Assembly (NCBI GenBank): GCA_017165825.1
Contig: CM029387.1
Span: 2,230,236 to 2,294,235 of the forward strand
DNA from: Hepsetus odoe
Lineage: Eukaryota; Chordata; Actinopteri; Characiformes; Hepsetidae
Direction: 5' to 3'
DNA length: 64,000 nt
Shown here piece by piece: positions 61,241-64,000 of the stretch. The notes under the pieces are model-generated. The model saw only the letters and a program-made list of their open reading frames with translations. It did not search any database and had not been told where the DNA came from. Each line of letters begins with the position of its first letter. Position 1 is the stretch's first letter. Made by a program: the position numbers and the translations under genes.

Positions 61241-61378
61241 TGGTATTTGGATTTTTATTTGTTTATTTTTACGATGAAAGGGAAAAAGACTGGAACGTTG
61301 TTGTGAATGCCCCATCGTGTATCACACCCTTATGGTTTTTCTGTATTTACATCCCATGATGGGACACCTTGAGGGCGT

Positions 61379-61512
61379 GGGAGGTGGTGGTCTAGTGGTA
61401 AGAGACTCGCCAACACAGGGAGGTTGCAGGTTCAACCTAGTGTAGTAACCTCAGCAGGTCTCGAACCCACAACCCACAGGGCCTAGACTCTAACAACTAG
61501 GCCACCGCTCGT
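61379..61512. mobile_element. Two SINE heads facing away in a small palindrome
   Basis: A plus head (GGTGGTGGTCTAGTGGTAAG, AGGTTGCAGGTTCAACC) is followed by a minus head (GGTCTCGAACCCACAACC, CAACTAGGCCACCGCTC), each about 60 bp, between mtf2 and ccdc18. Confidence 0.55.
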
Positions 61513-61840
61513 AGTTCATAAAGGAAAGTCGTCTCCAGGTTATCTACGTCTACTGGGGGCTCTTGTTACAGATGTAGTGTCTTGTCTGGGGATTGGTTTG
61601 TAGTGTTCTTGATCAAGCAGGTAATTGAACCCCACTTGACACAAAATAGCTTTAAATTTCCTCTCAAAAACTTTAGATTCTGCCAAATATGTCCAGTAGT
61701 GGATTTTATGTATGTATGTATGTATGCAGATAGATAGATATGCCTCCAATATTTAACTTGAATGGTTAACATTTAAGTCCCATTCATTACTGGATGGGTT
61801 TAGGCTGCAGTCCCCGCCAACATCCGCGCGTCTGCATTCA

Positions 61841-62217
61841 CCAATCGTGTTCCTGCTCTCCTGTGATTGACAGGTGAATACATACAGGTAATTGGTCATG
61901 TTCGTCACGCCTACTGCTTTCTCCGCCAATCATGTTTAGCAGTTTGACTATTGACCAATCAGAGGAGGCAGTGGATCTGGAGGAGTTTTGTTTGGATTTT
62001 AGCCGAGGGAGCTGAAGCGGTTCATGGTGTTTAAACGTGTTTTGCGATTAAATGGACATTTGAATAAAGTGAAGATACTTCAAGTTGCTTCGTTAATGTG
62101 TATAGATGTATTATTTTGGTGGTAAAATGCGTTACAGCAGTAGAAGTGAGGCAAATGTGACACAGCTAAAGAAACTGCGGGCTACTTGACAACCTGTTGA
62201 TTGGTTTCAAATCCAAG
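61841..62217 (+). promoter_or_regulatory. ccdc18: ccdc18 promoter with four CCAAT boxes and 5' UTR exon
   Basis: CCAAT motifs lie at 61841 (CCAATCG), 61891 (inverted, ATTGGTC), 61926 (CCAATCA) and 61955 (CCAATCAG), spaced about 50, 35 and 29 bp apart. Clusters of NF-Y sites like this are typical of cell-cycle and centrosomal genes. A 5' UTR exon probably follows and ends at 62217 with the donor GTAGGA. The exact start is inferred. Confidence 0.5.
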
Positions 62218-62330
62218 GTAGGATCTAATCTCTAAAATATTTTTGAGAATTTACTGTTTTCACGAGGTAAACTTACTATAAGTTTATAGTTATATTTCTT
62301 AAAAATGTACTTAAGCAATAACTTTGTCGT

Positions 62331-62382
62331 GCCACCTTAAGAGGAGTAAAGTTTGCCGTTGAACGAACGCCTTCTTAAGGAG
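62331..62382. repeat. Degenerate third copy of the inverted motif
   Basis: GCCACCTTAAGA (62331-62342) and CTTCTTAAGGAG (62371-62382) form an imperfect inverted pair with the core CACCTTAA/TTAAGG. It lies about 50 bp before the better pair at 62433. The resemblance is weaker and could be chance. Confidence 0.35.
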
Positions 62383-62432
62383 GCGTGAAGCTGACAATGG
62401 GTTCTCGAGCGCCGATTACCGGTTCTAATTCC

Positions 62433-62484
62433 CCGTTCCACCTTAAATGCAGCGACGGCGTTGGCCCATTTAAGGTGGAACAGG
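62433..62484. repeat. Paired inverted motif near ccdc18 5' end
   Basis: The left arm CCGTTCCACCTTAAATG (62433-62449) and right arm CATTTAAGGTGGAACAGG (62467-62484) are inverted copies separated by 17 bases, so a stem of about 16 bp is possible. The arms match those of the pair at dipk1a. Confidence 0.65.
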
Positions 62485-62677
62485 GAGTTCTTGTTTTATA
62501 AGCACGAATTATGTCCTGCACTTGTTTACTGATTCTTTTTTCACCCACTAGTTTGAGGGCTTATGTGATTTTTAATAATTGATTTATTTTAATAGTCTTT
62601 CAGAGCAGAAATGTTCAGAATCACTAGATTATTCTGTTGGTGAGCTGGTCCCTCCTAGCTGATTATGAGAGCCACCA

Positions 62678-63674
62678 ATGTTGGACCCAGACAGAGACTT
62701 GGTTGAGGATGTGGTCTGTTTGAGAAATCAGCTGAAATTAACTGAGGAAAATCTGCAGCTTCTGGGACAGCAGTTAAGGTGAGAGCTGGAAGGTTTTACT
62801 GAAGTGCCTTAAAGGGCCAATATCACTGAAAATGTCACTTTTCTCACATTTTCCAACGTTGAATGGTTTGGTGTAGCCAGTAAACACTGTTCTTGTTTAA
62901 AAACTATATTTCCTGCAGCCCAGATATGGAAACTACAAAAGCAACATGTATTGATTGACCTGTTTTTGTGATGTCACAACCAAAATATTTGCATTCGTGT
63001 TCTTGTTCAGTCTGCAGCAGATGGACCCACACGTTCACGTTACAGTTCAGTTCGTGTCTGCAGTAAAAAGAGAGGAAAAACGTATTATTTGATGCAGGCT
63101 GCGGTGGCCTAGTGGTTAGTGGGTTGGCCACAGGATCGGAAGATTGTGGGTTCAAACCCCTCACCAGTAGGTTGCCCTGAGGTACCCTTGAGCAAGGTAC
63201 TGTCCCCATCACTGCTCCCTGCAAAGCTGCCCACTGCTGCACGGTGTTTGAGTGTGCATGGGTTAAATGCAGAGGTCCAATTTCGTTGTGGTTCACTGTG
63301 TCCTGTGACCTCGCAATGACGAGGGTTGTCACTTTCACTTTTTCATAAAGTGGAATCTCAGGGCTGGAAAATGAATCAACAAAATCCTGCACTTTTCTTG
63401 TTTTCTGTTATTGCGCTTCCATAAAGAGAAGCGAGACTATCTTTAAGCCAAACGATGCTTATTTTGACTCTGCTCGTCTGTTATCAGCCACTCACAGCAT
63501 GAACACAGAACCGACAGCCAATCAGACGATTTTCCACAACACCTCACCTTAGAGGATCTTGAAGAAGACAAAGCTGGGACGTCTCATTCGTCTCTGAGCA
63601 GTGTGGAGAGAGACGACTCTCTGAAACATTCACGGTGGACGGCATGTCCAAGAGCACAGACGTGTGACTTCAGC
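62678..63674 (+). CDS. ccdc18: Coiled-coil domain-containing protein 18, 5' end only
   Basis: Two coding exons are inside the window: 62678-62778 and 63488-63674, both with good splice sites (AG|GTGAGA, ATCAG|CCAC, AGC|GTGAGT) and matching phases. The start MLDPDRDLVEDVV is followed by LRNQLKLTEENLQLLGQQL, which resembles the conserved N-terminal helix of vertebrate CCDC18. The second exon is acidic and serine-rich (EDLEEDKAGTSHSSLSSVERDD). The rest lies beyond the right edge. Position and strand agree with the human order MTF2 ... CCDC18. Family knowledge: CCDC18 is a long coiled-coil protein reported at centriolar satellites. Its function is poorly defined. A probable 5' UTR exon ends at 62217 (CAAG|GTAGGA), and the ATG exon would start at 62604 after TCTTTCAG. 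A type-A SINE sits in the intron at 63101-63340. Confidence 0.82.
63101..63340 (+). mobile_element. Type-A SINE (ccdc18 intron)
   Basis: A well-preserved full copy: GCGGTGGCCTAGTGGTTAGT, GGGTTCAAACCCC, CCCTTGAGCAAGGTACTGTC and CAATTTCGTTGTGGTTCACT. Confidence 0.85.
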
Positions 63675-64000
63675 GTGAGTGGGACTTTATTTTGTACTTT
63701 AAAAGTATGGAGGTACAAATTAATGACATTTTGACGTGATGAGACAGTAAGTTCATCATGAATCGGATTCTACCGCAATCTGATTAGACTGAATCACTTT
63801 GTTAAAGTTGAAAAAGACTTAAACTAACACACAGAATACAAAAAGCCATGAAAAGCATCGTTGTTGTTGCTGCTGAAGTGTTATTTCCTTTTGCAAACTT
63901 TTATGTGGCAGAAAAAGCTGATTTTAATGTAATTAAAAGCCATTCTTTTATATAATACCATTATAAATATAATTAAAGTCATCCCAGCTCAAATTACCTT

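Overview
The window is vertebrate nuclear DNA, almost certainly from a ray-finned fish. The genes are split by GT-AG introns. The intergenic and intronic DNA is full of tRNA-headed SINEs, Tc1/mariner elements and 3' ends of LINEs typical of teleosts. No species can be named from the sequence alone. The gene order evi5(-) - rpl5(+) - dipk1a(-) - mtf2(+) - ccdc18(+) matches the human 1p22 block EVI5-RPL5-DIPK1A-MTF2-TMED5-CCDC18, except that no TMED5 exon was seen between mtf2 and ccdc18.

Layout. 1-22.4 kb: evi5 on the minus strand, 15 coding exons resolved, with its 3' end unresolved or off the left edge. Its introns hold a Tc1 remnant (5.1-6.4 kb), a near-complete mariner (15.2-16.5 kb), a purine-rich minisatellite (19.0-19.5 kb) and a 60-bp tandem array (9.3-12.6 kb). 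22.4-24.5 kb: spacer with repeats. 24.5-32.0 kb: rpl5, eight coding exons giving 298 aa, with a 5'-TOP start and two identical SNORD21-type snoRNA genes in introns 2 and 5. 32-35.3 kb: spacer with MITE-like elements. 35.3-43.9 kb: dipk1a on the minus strand, complete, 6 exons, 428 aa. 44.3-47.6 kb: spacer with a Tc1 derivative, an RTE-like tail and a 5'-truncated L2-like LINE. 48.2-61.2 kb: mtf2, 15 exons, 594 aa, and a long 3' UTR. 61.8 kb to the end: CCAAT-rich promoter and first two coding exons of ccdc18.

The genes do not form a pathway. They are independent housekeeping or regulatory genes held in conserved synteny: a Rab GAP (Evi5), a 60S ribosomal protein that also hosts an rRNA-methylation guide (Rpl5/SNORD21), an ER-resident kinase-like protein (Dipk1a), a PRC2 accessory factor (Mtf2) and a coiled-coil protein (Ccdc18).

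The observations most worth following up are the duplicated SNORD21, a shared palindromic pair (arms CCACCTTAAAT / ATTTAAGGTGG) at the 5' ends of both dipk1a and ccdc18, the 43 base-identical 60-bp repeats in an evi5 intron, and a head-to-head pair of LINE tails in dipk1a. I did not find a clear new protein system. Exon boundaries were read by eye from splice consensus, phase and family resemblance.
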